Source of the DNA: Cyanoderma ruficeps
Lineage: Eukaryota > Chordata > Aves > Passeriformes > Timaliidae
DNA: 64,000 nucleotides
NCBI GenBank assembly: GCA_008694505.1
Contig: VZDJ01007755.1
Span: 9,562,334 to 9,626,333 of the forward strand
Direction: 5' to 3'
Shown: positions 11,556 through 27,586 of the stretch, piece after piece
Position numbering within the stretch: the stretch's first letter is position 1
Layout of the letters: each line of letters begins with the position of its first letter
Position numbers and translations under genes: made by a program
The notes under the pieces: model-generated
Database searches by the model: none
What the model saw: the letters and a program-made list of their open reading frames with translations, nothing else
Told to the model about the DNA's origin: nothing

Positions 11556-12579
11556 ATCCTGCAACACGATGCAATGAAATGCTGTGTAATAAGCCAAAAC
11601 TTAATGTGAAACTATCCGCTTAAACAACCTAGTTAGTCAGATAGTTCTTTGTGGTGGTATGCATAACAACAAATTAAAAGGATATTTGCACTTTACCAAA
11701 ATCCTCTTCCTAACTGTGGCTCTCCCTTTTTTAAAAATCTGGTACTAAACTGGTATTTATGGAAACATCTGCTGAATTAAGCAGGCTGCATTAGGAAGTC
11801 TTAGCAACATTAACTTCCTAAAAACTTAAAATTAAACAAGTCATTGTTAATTATCACACTTCCAATTAGATGCACTCTGTCCTGATGAGATTAAAAAAAA
11901 AAAAGAAGTTAGACTTTGATTCCTGGCAGAACAAACCCATGGACTGAACATCCAGCTTTTGTGAAACACCGTGCCCCAAACATGTATAATATTTAACATG
12001 GGCATATCTGTCAGTTTTAGCAAAGGTGACCTACATCCAAGGGCATAAAAAATGTACAGGCAAGAGGTTGTAATTGCTACTAGGAGTGTAAGCTGATGTT
12101 TGGAATCATTCCTGGTTGGTCCAAGGTAATTTCAGCACAGCTTAGATGACCAGGAGGTGTAACGTTCAAAGGGACATACTCAAAATATCTGATGAAATGT
12201 ATAAACAGCCTTCCTGTACTTGGGAGCTTTTCTTCCCTGGGTTAGAGAGGGACTGCAGCTCCATCTAACATGGACTGTGTGGCCCAGGGCTCCTCTATAA
12301 CCTGCCTGTTCCAGTGTTAATGGTGTGTAAAGGGCTTCAAGATTTAGCATCTTTGCTGACTTCTGCTTAAGTTCCTTTAAAGTCCGTAAAAACAATTTTG
12401 TGGGTGTGGGAAGCCACACCACAGTAATATAGAAATAAACTGCTTTATACTGGAGGCACCGTGGTCACTTTGTTGTAAGTCCTTTGCTCCCCCTCTTCTT
12501 TTGTGATAAAAATGTAAAAGAATTGAGAATCTGAGCTCAAAGAGGATGTATTAATCTTTTAAAAGATATGTGTTTTTAA

Positions 12580-14215
<1,636 letters not shown>

Positions 14216-14320
14216 CCTTTCTGGTTGTCCAATTGCTGCAGCTGAAAAGCTGGCAATGTCCCAGGAAAAGAACCAGCTCGAGTCTCAAAAAGCTGGGCAG
14301 TGTCATGATCAGACTCACAG
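14216..14320 (+). CDS. ST18: ST18 coding exon 5 in window (zinc finger 2, end)
   Basis: Acceptor CAACAG at 14215, donor CACAG|GTAGGT at 14321. It completes finger 2 with SLSGCP (Cys at 14226), then IAAAEKLAMSQEKNQ and a polar stretch ending in DQTHR. The finger pair 1-2 is the N-terminal DNA-binding module of the protein. Confidence 0.97.
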
Positions 14321-15461
14321 GTAGGTGCCCCCACAAACCAGTTTCTCCAAGCAAACAAATTCTTATTTATGCACCAACTCTGTTGATTGGTCCTCAGATC
14401 TTTCACCCACTTCAGATTTCAGCTTCAGTGCTAACCCAGTTTTCCAAGATGAACCTCTGCAAAACTATCTGATTCTCAAAATAAACCACCATCTTTCTGT
14501 TGGTTCTTGTGCACGTGGCTGACAGTAAAGACAAGAGATGTATCTTTGGATAAGCAGTCAAATATATCCTATTAAATCTTACTTCCACACAAGTAACCTG
14601 ATCAGAACAATTCGCAGAATTTCTTTAGTTTATTGGTTTAATTACTTTAATTTATTTTTTATACAATAACATCAAAAAGGAGAAACACTTTTTATTGCAA
14701 TTGTGTTTTGTCTCAGTTATATAGACCCTACAGACACACATAATTTGCACATCATTGGCACCAGGACCATTACAACCTATTATATTCAGGTCTATTTGGG
14801 GACACTTTAATTTGTGGATTATTGACATGATCAGCTCTAATGGTTCCTTCAGAGCCATTACAGAGTATTATGTCCATGTGTCTGCCAACTGCACGTGCCT
14901 TAACTCTATATATGAAAAGTCCTAAGGAAATTACTAAAGACAAGTAGTTACTGAACATTAACTAAATGGAATGACATACCATAAATCATTCATTCCTCCC
15001 AAATAGCACAAGCAATTATTTCAGATCATCTTATATTATATTTATACCATACTCGTTCACAGTAAAGTGAGAACAATACTGATCCAAAAAACCTGAAAGC
15101 TAGAAAAAAATCCAGACAAATTTTTAGAACTAAAGGAAGTGATAATCTAGCAGTAAGTCAGTGACTTCCTTGTAAGTAGCCCAAACTACTATTAAAGAAT
15201 ACTGCATTTTTTAGTGTCCTCATCTTTTAGTTCGTGAAGTAGTCAAAGTACTTTTTGACTACTAGTCAGCCACCATGTCCATGCTGTTTATTTCTTATAC
15301 GCACCCACCAGTATGTTTTGCACACATACATGTGGTATATATTACATTACATGTGGTAATAGCACAGTTTTGGGTTATGAGATGCAGTCATGTCCTATTT
15401 TTCAAGACAAGGTTATTTAAAGACATGTCTTTCTCCTTCATGCTTTTCTTCTTCTCTGCAG
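14321..15461 (+). other. ST18 intron (1.1 kb)
   Basis: GT-AG intron ending in CTCTGCAG. Nothing beyond AT-rich unique sequence was recognised. Confidence 0.75.
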
Positions 15462-15667
15462 GACAAATTTAGGAAAGCAGCCTGAGGTATCTCAGTACAG
15501 TTACAGAACTGCACAGCCAGTCACTTCCTCCAGAGGCACCCTGGTGAAAGAACAGGAGAAGTTTGGGAAAGTCCCATTTGATTATGCCAGTTTCGATGCA
15601 CAAGTCTTTGGCAAACGCACAACAGCACCTGTGTCACAAGGTCAAAAAACACCTCAGTTTCTTGAAT
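15462..15667 (+). CDS. ST18: ST18 coding exon 6 in window (linker, start of MYT1 domain)
   Basis: Acceptor TGCAG at 15461, donor GAAT|GTAAGC at 15668. The first 30 or so residues are diverged from the mammalian linker as I remember it. From KEQEKFGKVPFDYASFDAQ onward the match is almost exact, ending in VFGKR and a variable TTAPVSQGQKTPQF. This begins the central MYT1-family domain between finger clusters, which in the paralogues takes part in transcriptional regulation through partner proteins. Confidence 0.96.
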
Positions 15668-18600
15668 GTAAGCTCAAAATTCAATTTTCTCTTGAAAAAG
15701 GGGCAAATTGTCGATGACTTTTTTTTCCTTTTTGCTTGTTCTGGTGTCAAACTTCTAGAATTCTAAAAAGGTCTGTAGAAACCATCTTTAATTACTTGTG
15801 TTTAGAATGTTAAATAGAATCACTAATTTGTGGAATATAGAATTTTAAAACACTAAATATCATCACTACAAAGATTACTTTTTTGATGCTTCTTTTAAAA
15901 GGAGTTATCCATGGAAAAGAGGAGTAAAAAGGAATGCTTTATGTTTTACCCATTACCTTCTTCCTTGATTAAATTGTGATATCTTTGTGGGATAGGTGAG
16001 AAGTCCCATGGAATGTGTCTGCACAATATGTAATAAATTGTAGAGCAAAGAAATCCAAGCTGGGTTTCAAAGCTACTTCAGGTACCCTGTAGGTGAATCT
16101 ATACAGGTATTATTCCTCCTAGATGAGCATGTGCCCCAGCTCCATTAATTCCAGGCCTGGGCTGAATTTGTTTTGGTACCTGATATTTCTGTACTAAATC
16201 ATATTTGTGGTGCAGTCATATCCAATGCATCAAATTATTATGAAGATTCCTCTGCTTGGGTCATTTACAGATTTGCTGAGGTACTGCTCTGCACAAATGA
16301 GATACCAGTGTGAACACTGATGGTTTATTGCAGATGCTGTTCAGAATCTGTATGGAAAACACCAGCAAGGCTGTGCCATTGTACTGACCATTATAAAATA
16401 TTCTTTAGTTTCAAGGAACAAAGAATTCTGTTGCCATGAGGGAAGTGGAAATGTTTCATTCCGCCAAAACTAGTTTCAGAAGAAAATTGATCCAGAACAA
16501 TGTGAAAAAGAAACTCTTTAGTTGGTCTCTGTTTTGTTCATGACAAAAAGATTAGTAAAGGAAAATGAAATAAGAAAACAAATTTTGTCCCACTTGCTCC
16601 AACAAAGAAGAACATTCATAGTAAGGTGAACAGAAAAGCAAAAAATTTTGTTAATGAACAAATCAATATATAAGACAATTATAACACGCATCTAATATGA
16701 TAAAATTTATATATGCTTTATATATTTATAAAAATTTGTATATTTTTATATTCATTTGTGCATGTGTCTGAGTACACAAAAACCACACATATATGTTTGT
16801 AGGTATTTGTTTTTTGTGTGTATAAATACTCTATTGAAAATTGCAAATGAAAAGTAGATATTTATCTGACCTGGAAAATAGGTTTGCTTAAATGAAAGCA
16901 AATATATGCATTGCCAGCTTCTTGGGTGGCAGATTTTCCAATTTTGTTTGTAAAATTGAATATTCCCTATTAGCTGTCTCTTTGTACAGATGTATGTCTG
17001 TTTCACAGGTTCATTTCAAGGAAAAAATGATTGAAATGTTTTTATACAAATGCAAATACATATATATGCAATTTATGTATGAAGTATATCCGAGCTGAAG
17101 TTTACAGCCCGTTGTTCTTGCAAAGATTGCAATGTGCAGCTATTATTTTAATGGAAAGGTGAAAGTAAAAGAGCTGGTGAGTGATTTAACTATTCGGGTA
17201 TACAAAAGTTGGCAATAAGAAGCTGATGATGTAGTGATGGGTTCAGAGTCCTATGTAAATATGTAACCAGACAAAATCCCATCATTAGTCCTCTGTGGAT
17301 GCTGCACTTGTAAAGTTATTTTTTTTCTTTTTTTTTTAACAAAACATACACCCGTTATAGCCTGGGATGTTTTTCTATTGGTTGGTTAGTTGTTTTTTTG
17401 TTTTTCTTTTAGGATAGGTAATGAAAAATGCACCTTCTGGTCTTTAAGCACAATTTAAATTTCATTGTAGTAACTGTTAAAAATGAAGACTGTCTTGTTT
17501 GTGCTGTGCTTACAGCAGGGTAGATAAATCCTTTTTAATTTTCACTAGAGAAAGGGAGGACTGAATCATGAGGCTTTCATGTATTGCTCTACTGAGATGC
17601 CTCTAGTGCTTAGAGAAATGGAATATAGCATTCAGCTACAGTCAAAGCACATAAACAAGCATTTCTTTCAGAGCATCCCAAGTTTGAGGGAAGATGAGTC
17701 CTCCTATGCCTTGTGTAGCTCTTAGCATTAAAAAGCACTCAGCCAAAGCTCTGCATCCAAAGAGATCCAGAGCCTTGGGGCTCAGATCTTTAGGGAACGA
17801 GCAGATGGCCATATGCAGAAACGTTCTTGGTGTATCTGGGTGTAGGCTGAGAAATTGGATTTTGCTTAGTTTATCTTTGTAGGACACTGTGAGGGCTGCA
17901 GACAAAAGAAGTGATTATTGCTTCTTTAGAGCTGAAATCGTGGTGCTGTGTTCTCCCTGCACAGTTTATGCCATCTCAAGCTCCAAAATCCAGAAGAGTG
18001 AGCAGAGTTCTCTCTGTTTTAGAGTAAATGCTACTGATGAAGAAGAAAACAAAGAACCACACACACCACTTTTGTCTGTGAAAGTGCTTTTCTGTTCACC
18101 TGTTAGTATTTAATTTTCAACCGACCTCCCTGTGCCTAATAAATCTGTGTATTACTCCTAATATAGCCAACAAAAGACTGCAAACCAGGATAATATGTAT
18201 GTTCATTAATTTTTTAATTGAATAAAGGATAGACTTAAATTTCTAAATATTTTCACGAAATCAGTACTGAATGTTCATTACAGGTAATGTTTTTATCTGA
18301 TTTCTCTGCTTCATTCAAGAGCATGGATTTGTGCTCCTTAGTCACATAAGCAAAGCTATTTAAACAACAGACTTATTCATCTAAGTAGGGTAAGCAGTGT
18401 TGTTTTAGCTAAGACTGGACAAGTCACTGTTGTTTTTTTGCACAATAAAGCTCCAAGAGGAAGCCTTTATAAGAATATATTTACAATTGCATTTGTCCAT
18501 TGGAGTGGTCAAATCATGATGGATACCACATTAATGCTTGCTCAGTCTTTCCTTGGACATCATTGTTTTTAAATCCTGAGTTAAGGATAAGTAAAATATT

Positions 18601-18839
18601 AATAATAATCTCAGAAGGTTTGTTGACAGATGTGTATTTCTCAAGGAAAAATTAAATTATTGTGTTTCTGAAACCATTTTTACTGTAAACCCTCACTGGC
18701 AATATCAAATGGATTGTTTTAAATGTAATCTTTGAATATTTTTTTTTTTTTTACGTATGAAATTGTAGTCTGAGAAGCAAAACTATTTAACGGGAAAAAT
18801 TTCATACATGCGATTGCTAATCAAATCTCTCTTCAACAG
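15668..18839 (+). other. ST18 intron (3.2 kb)
   Basis: GT-AG intron with a CAACAG acceptor. Very AT-rich around 16670-16760 and with poly-T near 17320-17338. No mobile element or further exon was recognised. Confidence 0.75.
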
Positions 18840-19051
18840 CAAAGCATTTTTCAAATCCAGTGAAATTTTCTAATCGACTGCCTAGTGCTAGCGCCCACCC
18901 ACAGAGCCCTTGCCATGCCAACTCTTATAGCTACGGTCAATGTAGTGAAGACACCCACATAGCAGCAGCTGCTGCTATCCTGAACCTTTCCACCCGCTGC
19001 AGGGAAGCAGCAGAGATCCTCTCCAACAAACCACAGAGTCTGTCTGCCAAG
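18840..19051 (+). CDS. ST18: ST18 coding exon 7 in window (MYT1 domain)
   Basis: Acceptor CAACAG at 18839, donor AAG|GTAGGG at 19052. It enters by completing a Ser codon and leaves in phase 0. It encodes SKHFSNPVKFSNRLPS, a Ser/His/Pro-rich stretch, SYSYGQCSEDTHIAAAAAIL and NLSTRCREAAEILSNKPQSL. The Ala run and following leucines look helical. This is the most conserved part of the MYT1 domain across paralogues. Confidence 0.97.
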
Positions 19052-22000
19052 GTAGGGTAGTCCAAGAACCTGGAGGGTGTGCTAGCTACTGAACTGTGCG
19101 AATAAACTGTCTTTCATGTTAGTGACTGCATTAAATCCCCCGAAAGGAGGCTTCTGTTTGCATGCTCTTTTGAAGAGAGGCAGAGAAAAAAAAAAATAAA
19201 AAAAATCCGTAATGCAGTGACCAGTTGTGATAAAACTAAATAAATAGCAGGAATTACGTTGTTAATTCTTTTCATAATTGAGCCCTAATTACAAGGGGGG
19301 AGTTTTCTGGGAGGAAAAAAGAAAAAGGTTGTTTGAAATCCAGCAACAATCTGTGGTGGATAATGAGTAAGATCTGTTTTAAGAGGGAATTTTTCTCCCT
19401 CTGAAGCCTGCCATTAATGATCATTTTGAAGACTGATTTAAAAAAATATATATCTATAGATATATATCATATGATTAATCAAAGGGATATTTTGCTAGCA
19501 ATGGAACAGAACTACCTATGGAGTCTGTTGTGTTTGGAGCCCCTAACAGTTTGGCAAGGTGGAGAGGGGGGGAATAACAACTGACTTTGGTAAAATTCCC
19601 CTTTCTGCTGGCAAGAGTGGAGAATCAGGCCCACTGCGTTTGGAGATAGATAATTTGGGCAAGTCTGTCATAATGGAAAGCTGCCTAATTTTGTAGATGT
19701 TTGTGTGGCTTTCGTGTTTTGGTTTCTGCTCTGCGTTTCCTCAAAGATCTTTATGATTGACAAATGGTGCTGTGTGAGCTATGAGCCTTATTTTCTGTGC
19801 CGTTACATGATATTATAATGCTGATGAAAACAGACAAGATTTTCTTCTGATGACAGTGGTGTGGGAGCACAATTGTTTATTATTTGCATTAAAGTCACAC
19901 ATGTTCCACTGCAATGAAACTTTTGAAAGCTCTTTGTAGATGAGAAGGAGTCATTACAAGAACGTAAGGAGAAATCATTGGGGAGTGAAAAGAGGTACAT
20001 ATGACAAGACACAGCATAGCCGGTGTGCTTCTGTGGGACTCTAACCCATGATGTTTGCACCAAAGGACAGATAATCTGTTTTTCTGAAAGTCAGTGGCAC
20101 TCTACCTTATCTCTCTGATACCTGAGCCTCACAAGGCTCAGTCTGGCTAGATGTGTCTTCTACAGCTGTTGATCTACATCTTGGTTGAGGGTTTATTCAC
20201 CATTGCTAGGAGGTTAGTTATTATTTTTTGAGTGGAACCATTAATTTTGCCACCAGTATAACACCTTGTCAGGTATTCTGAGCCTTGTGCCTTTGCAGAG
20301 TGGTATCCACTACTTTTTCTGCTTTTGATTTCTACTTGTGTGTGAAGTTTTGGACATTAAAATCAATGTTGGGAGATGCCATAGGACACAGGGTAAACAT
20401 TGTAGGGGATGTCCACATTATCTATGGAACAGATAACGTAACTCATTATCTGTTTCAAAGGCTGCTCATAGAACCTTTCCTAATGACAGATCCACCCTTG
20501 ATATGTGCTGCAAAAAACCTCCTTCCATCAGTCTTTAATAGAAACTTCTTCTAGTAGGGAAATGTAAACTGATGCCAATGGTTGGATTAAATTGCTGCAG
20601 CAGCCTTTGGCTGACCTCAGCAATAGACCTTTGTTGCCAGAGAAGAGCAGTAAAGGGACCAGGCATTACCCAAAGACTTTCTCCTGTGTACCTGCTTCAC
20701 AGTTGCCAAATCATGGGGAAGGATTGAATGGAAGTGAACATAATAGTAATGATACAGAGGGGCACTTGGGGCACATAGCTTACTCCTTTTTCACAGCCAG
20801 GAATCAAGCCTGAAAGAAAATCACTTGCCTACCTTGCTATCTGCCTGCCTCCACTTTTGCCAGACTTTCTGGAGGGCATGCTGCTACAAAACATCTGACA
20901 GAAGAATCAGAATTAGCTTCTGGCCAAAACACAGACAAGTAAGCTCCGAACAGATTTGGTGTCCAAAAGTACACAAAACATATTTTTGTTTGGTTCTGGA
21001 TATTTATTACTTTCATCATACAGGATTCAAACCAAAAAATGGTGGAATTAGGTTGCCAGACTCTCTTCAATGAAGACACTTTCTAATTTTAAAATATGAA
21101 ACAATAAAATACTATTTATCAGTTTTTCTGTATTGTTTTGTGGCTGGTAGTGGCTGCAAATGTAAATGTTTAATTGCTAGAATACCTTACAAATGTTCAG
21201 ATTATTAAAAAAATATCTCTTGTGACTTTTCCTGTATTTGAACCCAAATAATGCCACACATTACTTCAGAGTTAATTACTTCCTTTTTCTACTCGACAGC
21301 ACACACAGATTTGAAATTCAACAGGTTTGAAAATAACTGTGTGGAGTGGCTGTGTTCGGAGACCAACAGTATCCAGCATCTCAGCCTTGCCCCTCGAAAC
21401 ACCCTTTCTTCCTTTTTCTAAGAAAACTTGATTAGCATGGTCCATAGTTTAGCACATCAAAGCTCCTGACTTGTAAAGGTGTTTGAGCATTGGGCAGCCT
21501 CCCAGCAATCCAGATCTTGGTGCTTTTGGGATGGGAGGCTGTGTGGTGGTAGAACACGGATATGTGAGACTGAGACTTCCCAAGTTTGCTGAAAATGCTT
21601 TACCAGTAGCACAGTTGTCAGAGATGTAAAAAAATTGTGCTTCTAAGTTTTAAAAGCAGAACTTAAACATTTCAAGTGGAATTTTCTTCTATTTCCTCAA
21701 GGCATGCATATGTTGCCTTGTTTAAACAAGTGGGGAAAACAAAATGCTTTTTAGCACAAGTGTGCTCCCAAGTACCTTTTTCTACTTTTTGCCTCTTAAA
21801 TTTTATTTCTCGACCCCCAAAGCATTGTCCCTCTCCTAAAAGGAGTTGGATGGTTCACCCTGAATATTCACCACTTTCCTGTATATACAGATAACATTTA
21901 AATGAAAAATTGAATACATTTTATAACATGGTTCCAAATTTCAGTAATTCACTGGATATTCATATATGTATCTTTCATTCTCTACATATCAGTTCAAAAG

Positions 22001-25000
22001 GGAGAGCCCGAGACAACAAAAGAGAAAGCGAAGCATAGCAAGGATAGAGAAGTCGCATTACACCTTAACAGTACCACTGGTGAGAAAAACTTCCAAAGAG
22101 ACCTTATGTTCAAGGTGATCTGACAAATATCCCAAGTTTAAAAATAATAATTTTAAAAGTAAGCCATTAAAATAATACATTTATTCTGAAATTATCAGTA
22201 AAATGAATCTTAAACGTTCTCTATGAATTATGTATCAGTTGCATACAAAATAGTAAGATCATCAGATACCTTAATGATATAGTTTTCAAAATAATTAATA
22301 CCACATTAATGTTGCACTGTCTGAGCCACTCAGCCTGTGACTGCAGTAAACTTTTCCACTGAATAGAATCCCAACCAGGCAATTCTCATGCAGTCAGTAC
22401 CCCAAGCCAGTATCCTGGTTGTGTTTGATTTTGCAGTTTATGTAGCTGCCTTCAGCTCCCACTGAAGTCACCAGAAGGGTTCCCCTAGGAGGCTCAGCCT
22501 GCAGTTTTTAGCTCTGTGTAAGCATCCACATCATCATAACTTCCAGGGATCTCCCCTGTTTACAGCCCTCACCACACACGTCTCAGTGAGGTAGCCGCAG
22601 GCAATAGTTTATCTGTATCCCCATCACTACTGCTTGCCAAACATTTTGTTGACTGTTTTGGTGTTTTTCCCACCTGTTTAGACAAAATGGCATATGCACA
22701 CTATGCCTTGAATGAAAACAACAACAACAAAAATATAAAAATAAAATCGCGCTTGCTAAAAATGTTTAAAGTTTACATTCTGGTTTTGAATAAAATGGTG
22801 TCATCTCTCCATTCTTGGATATTGATGATGGTGAAAATTGCATCAATTATTTAAAAAATGTAGTTAGCACTCAGCATGTTTGTCAGGCGGTACTTTACTC
22901 CAAATACCTTAAAGCCTAAATACAGAATGAAAAATCATCCAAGAGTATCACTAGGTACCATCCTGTAATACCGCTGTGCATATTGCTCTCTAAGTACCTT
23001 CTTGGCTAGCTTTTTTTAATTTGTGAACTGCTCTGGGCTTAAACTGTGACTCCATTTTTGTCTCAGATGTTGTTGGGCTGTTACAAGTTTTCTCATTTTG
23101 ACCCAAATTAATATTTTAATTTTCTGCAGAAATACTCAATTGCTTAAATTTATGTGTGAAGAATTGAGGAACAGGTGCATGTGTTTTTATTGGCTGGGAA
23201 TAGAAAAATGGACTTGTGCTAAGAGTATTATTCATACACACAGCGAGACATGAGTTTCATTTACTCCCAGTACCAGAACTTAAGAGCTCTTCTGAGCTTT
23301 CCAAACCAGACTGAACTGCTAGGGGGAATGCAAAATCACTGATCATGTTGTTTCTTTGGGCTTCCTTAGCATTAAGTTCCATGGCTGATGCCAACCAAAG
23401 GATACATGAATTCCCGTATATTTCATGACACAATCTCCCTGATGTCACAGGTTTGAAATAAGATCCATGCAGACACAATAATTTACTCCTTCTGATCCAG
23501 CTGAGATAGCTTAACTTGTAATAATTACTGGAGACACACTGGAGAGTATTAAATGTTATGAGTGATCAGATGGACCAAAAGCATACGGAAAAATGCAGGA
23601 GAAATTTGACACGAAAATAATAGCATCCTTTATTGTCCTAGCTGTTGTAATTCATGTAAGGACAGGACCTAATCAAGTACTAAAAATATTTCCTAATATT
23701 TGTGTAATAAGATAAACAAGGCTGAAAAAGATTGACTTTATTGTACAAAGCAGTTGGAGAGTATACAGACCATTTTTTTTTTTTAGTTTTGGTTTACATA
23801 TTTATATTAGTCTCCACTTTTGGTAATAAAGTACTATTTGTACCTTATCTTTTCACTGAATAGCTACTAGAATAAAGAAAATGTGCTCCAATCATTTTTC
23901 TTTCAGTTTTCATCCTGGAATCCTTTTACCAGCTGCTTGTAAAATGTAAGGTGGGGGGATTAGACTGTCACTCATTAGGTAGTAGGTAAGAAGTAACCCA
24001 AATTTAATTGCTGTGTGTATCCTATCATGATCATTGATTTCTCTTTGTTGCTTCAGTGGATATTTTCCTGGTTTACACTAGCCTAAATATAAATGTGAAC
24101 AAGATCAAAATCAGGCTGCAAAGATTTAAATAGCTTAAACCAAACATAAATTAGAAAATAAAAAGATACATTCTAATTTTTATTTTGTTTACAGTTTTAA
24201 GGAATAATCAGAACAGTTTACATTGTTTTAGTAGCTGTATTTTAATTATGTCATGATAAATGGATAAATATAGGCCTTTTCACACATGTACTAGAGTCAA
24301 CAGTAATAAGATCTTGCCTTCAGTGAGGAGAACACAGCCTTTACAAGCCTGAGCTAAGCATAGTAAGTGCCATTTTCTGTCAGCATGTCAGAGCACTGCT
24401 TTAGCATTTTTTTCCCATTTGCCATTTTCGTCTTTTTAATTCCATTTAAAAATTAATGTAAAAATAAATGTGGTAAAGCAAGCAAAGGAGACATATTGAG
24501 AGGAGGGTGGGATCAGAGTAGGAATGTAAACAGGAGCAATAACTCTGACTTCCATCTTTTTTGCTCTGCCATTTGGAGTTTGGTAGGAAGGCACCAAAGC
24601 AATAGCTCTTTTATACCACTGTGAGTAAAAAGCCATGCCGTAAACGTGTGACCAGTCCTGCAATGGGCAAAGGGGGATATTTTTCCCATGACTTTATTTA
24701 ATTGTTGTGTGCATCTGCGAGCTCACTTAAACCCCATCTGCACACTACTTCACAAACACACAACCCAGCCTTCCCTGATCAGAATTAGGTACGTGTTGGA
24801 CAACCCAACTTCTACATGAATTTCAGGCAAGTGTTGAGAAAGCTTTAATCATCCATGTTTGTAAATGTTCTGCTTATCAGTCAGAGCTCCTTGTGGAGGC
24901 TATTGGTATCTGTTTCTCTGAGAGAATGATTTTCTGATATTATTCTATGTCAAGTTGCATTAAGAAGGGAACTTTGGTTTTGGTCCTTTTTGTTTTTGCT

Positions 25001-27586
25001 GCTGCCTTCTGAGTAGTTGATATTTTGTCAGTGACAGAGAATCTGCACTATTTATGGGTTTTGCACTATAAAACTACCGCAGCCCAGTCACATGGCTTCC
25101 TTTCCTAAGCCATCTGTCACAGAGGTCTGGAATTTTATGTGAATGTTGGTTGTGCAGACTTAACCCAAGTTTTTTTATTATGAAAAATGTCAGCAACTAC
25201 AATATTTAGCATTTTACTTTACATTGGTCATTAAACTTGATTACTGTAGCTCTGTTTCATTGCTACAGTTACATACCAACTATGAAGCCAAAAAACACTG
25301 GGGCGATCATGGCAGAGCTATATTGTCAGATCCTGGAGTGTGTGCTTGGCACTGATATAGTTAATATCTTGGATTTTTGTAACTAAGGTTTATTAATGCT
25401 GGTATAAAAATGTATTTGATATTATACAGATGGCATAAGATGTTGTGGTTACTAAGTTATTATCCAGGATAAGCTGCACTGTCAAATTCAGGGCTTAAAA
25501 CTATCACAGGAGATTAAACTATTTACTAAAAAGGGGCAGAAAGATATAACCAAAGCGTCTTAGTATGAACATATTAGAAGTGTATTTACTTCCCATAAAT
25601 ATAATAAAACATCTCTCTCTTTAAGCTGTATGATTGAAAATGTGAACTTGGCTGTGTGGGAGAAGCGAACATAAGAGGTGCCTGAGTTTCTGAACCAGGG
25701 ACAAGCAGATGGCTTGGTGGTGCTTCAGTCTAGGTGGGCATCTGTGTCAGGCTCATGGATGCGAAAGGGAGTCATGCTGGCTGAGTGAAGAGAGATTGTT
25801 GGGCCTTAAATTGTCATCTACCACCAATATTTTCCTTCAGATTCAGAAGATTTAATCAATCACATTTAGCTTTGAATGAGGCATCAGTGGCAGTGGTAGA
25901 AGGCAAGGCTGCATGAAGGAAGCTTGCCTCCTCAGTCCAGCCAGCGTGGCCGTGTCACACTTTCAGCACAGGCGAGAACTCTCTGTTCAACCACAACTCT
26001 TAAGATCCTCAGGCAAGGACAGGTTTCACTGCCCTATCTTTAGCAATTGAATGGCTGACTAATCATCATGCCTCAGCAATATTTAATGGGTAGAAAAAGA
26101 AAGGGATTCCTTCTGCCAATGTCTTTCTGAGGAAGAAGTATAAGAAAGACAGACAAACTTGCCCCCTGGAAATACCTGACTCTTTTCTATTTACAGCACA
26201 ACATCTAGGTGATTCACTTACACTATGAGTTTCCTATTACACCACTCAAGGTAGGAAATCTTGGATTATACAACCGTCTCCCACAGTTACACAGCACCAA
26301 ACATATCTACCCCAAATTCCCAAGTGTTATCCAAGCTTTGTGGTGATGCAAATTAAAAATAGTAGTGATGACAATAACAGGAAGACAATGAGCAGTGTTA
26401 ATTACAGTATTCTATGTGTAGATCTCTGACATCCCTATTTGTCTCCATAGTCTTTGAATGTTTTCCACCTTATTCAGGAAAACACTGAACTAGACTACTG
26501 AGCAGTCCTCCAGAAGCCACATTTCATCTTTTCCCCTCCTTGCCTTCAGTAAATATTGGCAATAGCAAGGGCTGGTCTTATATTCATCCCTATGTAGAAA
26601 ATATGTCAATATGCAGTGTAGCATATTAAGCATGAGGGCAAATTTGTTGTTGCTCACATTAGTAAGGTGAATTTTCAGCAGCTTTTTACCATTGCAAGAA
26701 GAGCAGTTTGTCCTCTTTTTCTGTGATCAACCACCATAAGGCAGAACCTTTTCTTCCTTTGTTCTTGTACAGCCAAGCAGCATTTGTCCCTTTTTGTGAG
26801 CAGGAGAGCTTCTCCCAGACTGAAAAGAGAGGTTGGGTCTCTCCCCAGACTGCACACACCTCTGCAGTTAGAGGCTGCTCTTTGCTGTGCTCCCCAGGAA
26901 GCAAAGGGTTTGTTAACTTAGGCAGAATGTCTACATTAGGGAGAATCTCCTCAAGATCCTCCTGTGCCACCCAGCCTAGAGGTCTCAGTGCAGACCTGTG
27001 CCTTAGTGGCCTAGTCAAAGTATGAAAAAATAAAGGCAGTATGATATTTCAAGGGATGTAGAGAACCCTAGTGAAAATTTCTCCTACTGTGCTACTTTTA
27101 GATATATTTCTTTCCCCCTCCTTCCCCCCCTCCATGATGCAGATGTTGTAATGTTTCCAGGATGTGGGGGGAAGGGAGGATATGTAATAGTAATGCAGTT
27201 GATGACAAAAACAATGCATTAATGCTTTTAACTGTGAATTGGGGTCATAGTTCTCTGTAAGAGTGAAAAGATCAAGAAGATTTAAAGCTAAACTTTTTTT
27301 AAATAAAACTAGATTTAGGGTGTATAGGTTATGGTTTAGTGGTATCTTATTTAAATTCTACTTACTATGTTTAAGCTGAGATGCCGGGATACCATTACTG
27401 AAGCTACTCTTAAGTCTGCCTAAGAGTTGGACATTAACTGACATAAATCGAAAAGCTGGGTTTAGATTCAGATAAATTTAAATAATAGCGTGCATTTATA
27501 TTTATCCTTTAAAAGCACCACATGGTAATTTTATAGCCTTACCATGTCCGTATCTAAACATGTCTCTGTTTCCTATTGCATGTCAG
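19052..27586 (+). other. ST18 intron (8.5 kb, largest complete intron here)
   Basis: GT-AG intron. It contains a 22-bp perfect AT palindrome (19446-19467), an inverted pair of AGATAA sites (20428-20454), a short AAC repeat (near 22717) and several poly-T runs. Open frames of about 105-110 codons on both strands at 26686-27025 have no recognisable similarity. No exon or mobile element was identified. Confidence 0.7.
19446..19467. repeat. 22-bp perfect AT-rich palindrome
   Basis: Alternating AT arms flank a central CTATAG. The whole 22 bp equals its own reverse complement. Likely low-complexity in origin. Confidence 0.85.

Noticed and set aside
26686..27025. Overlapping open frames of about 105 and 110 codons on opposite strands
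   Set aside because: No recognisable similarity for either strand and no exon signals. Two long frames in one low-stop segment are expected to coincide.
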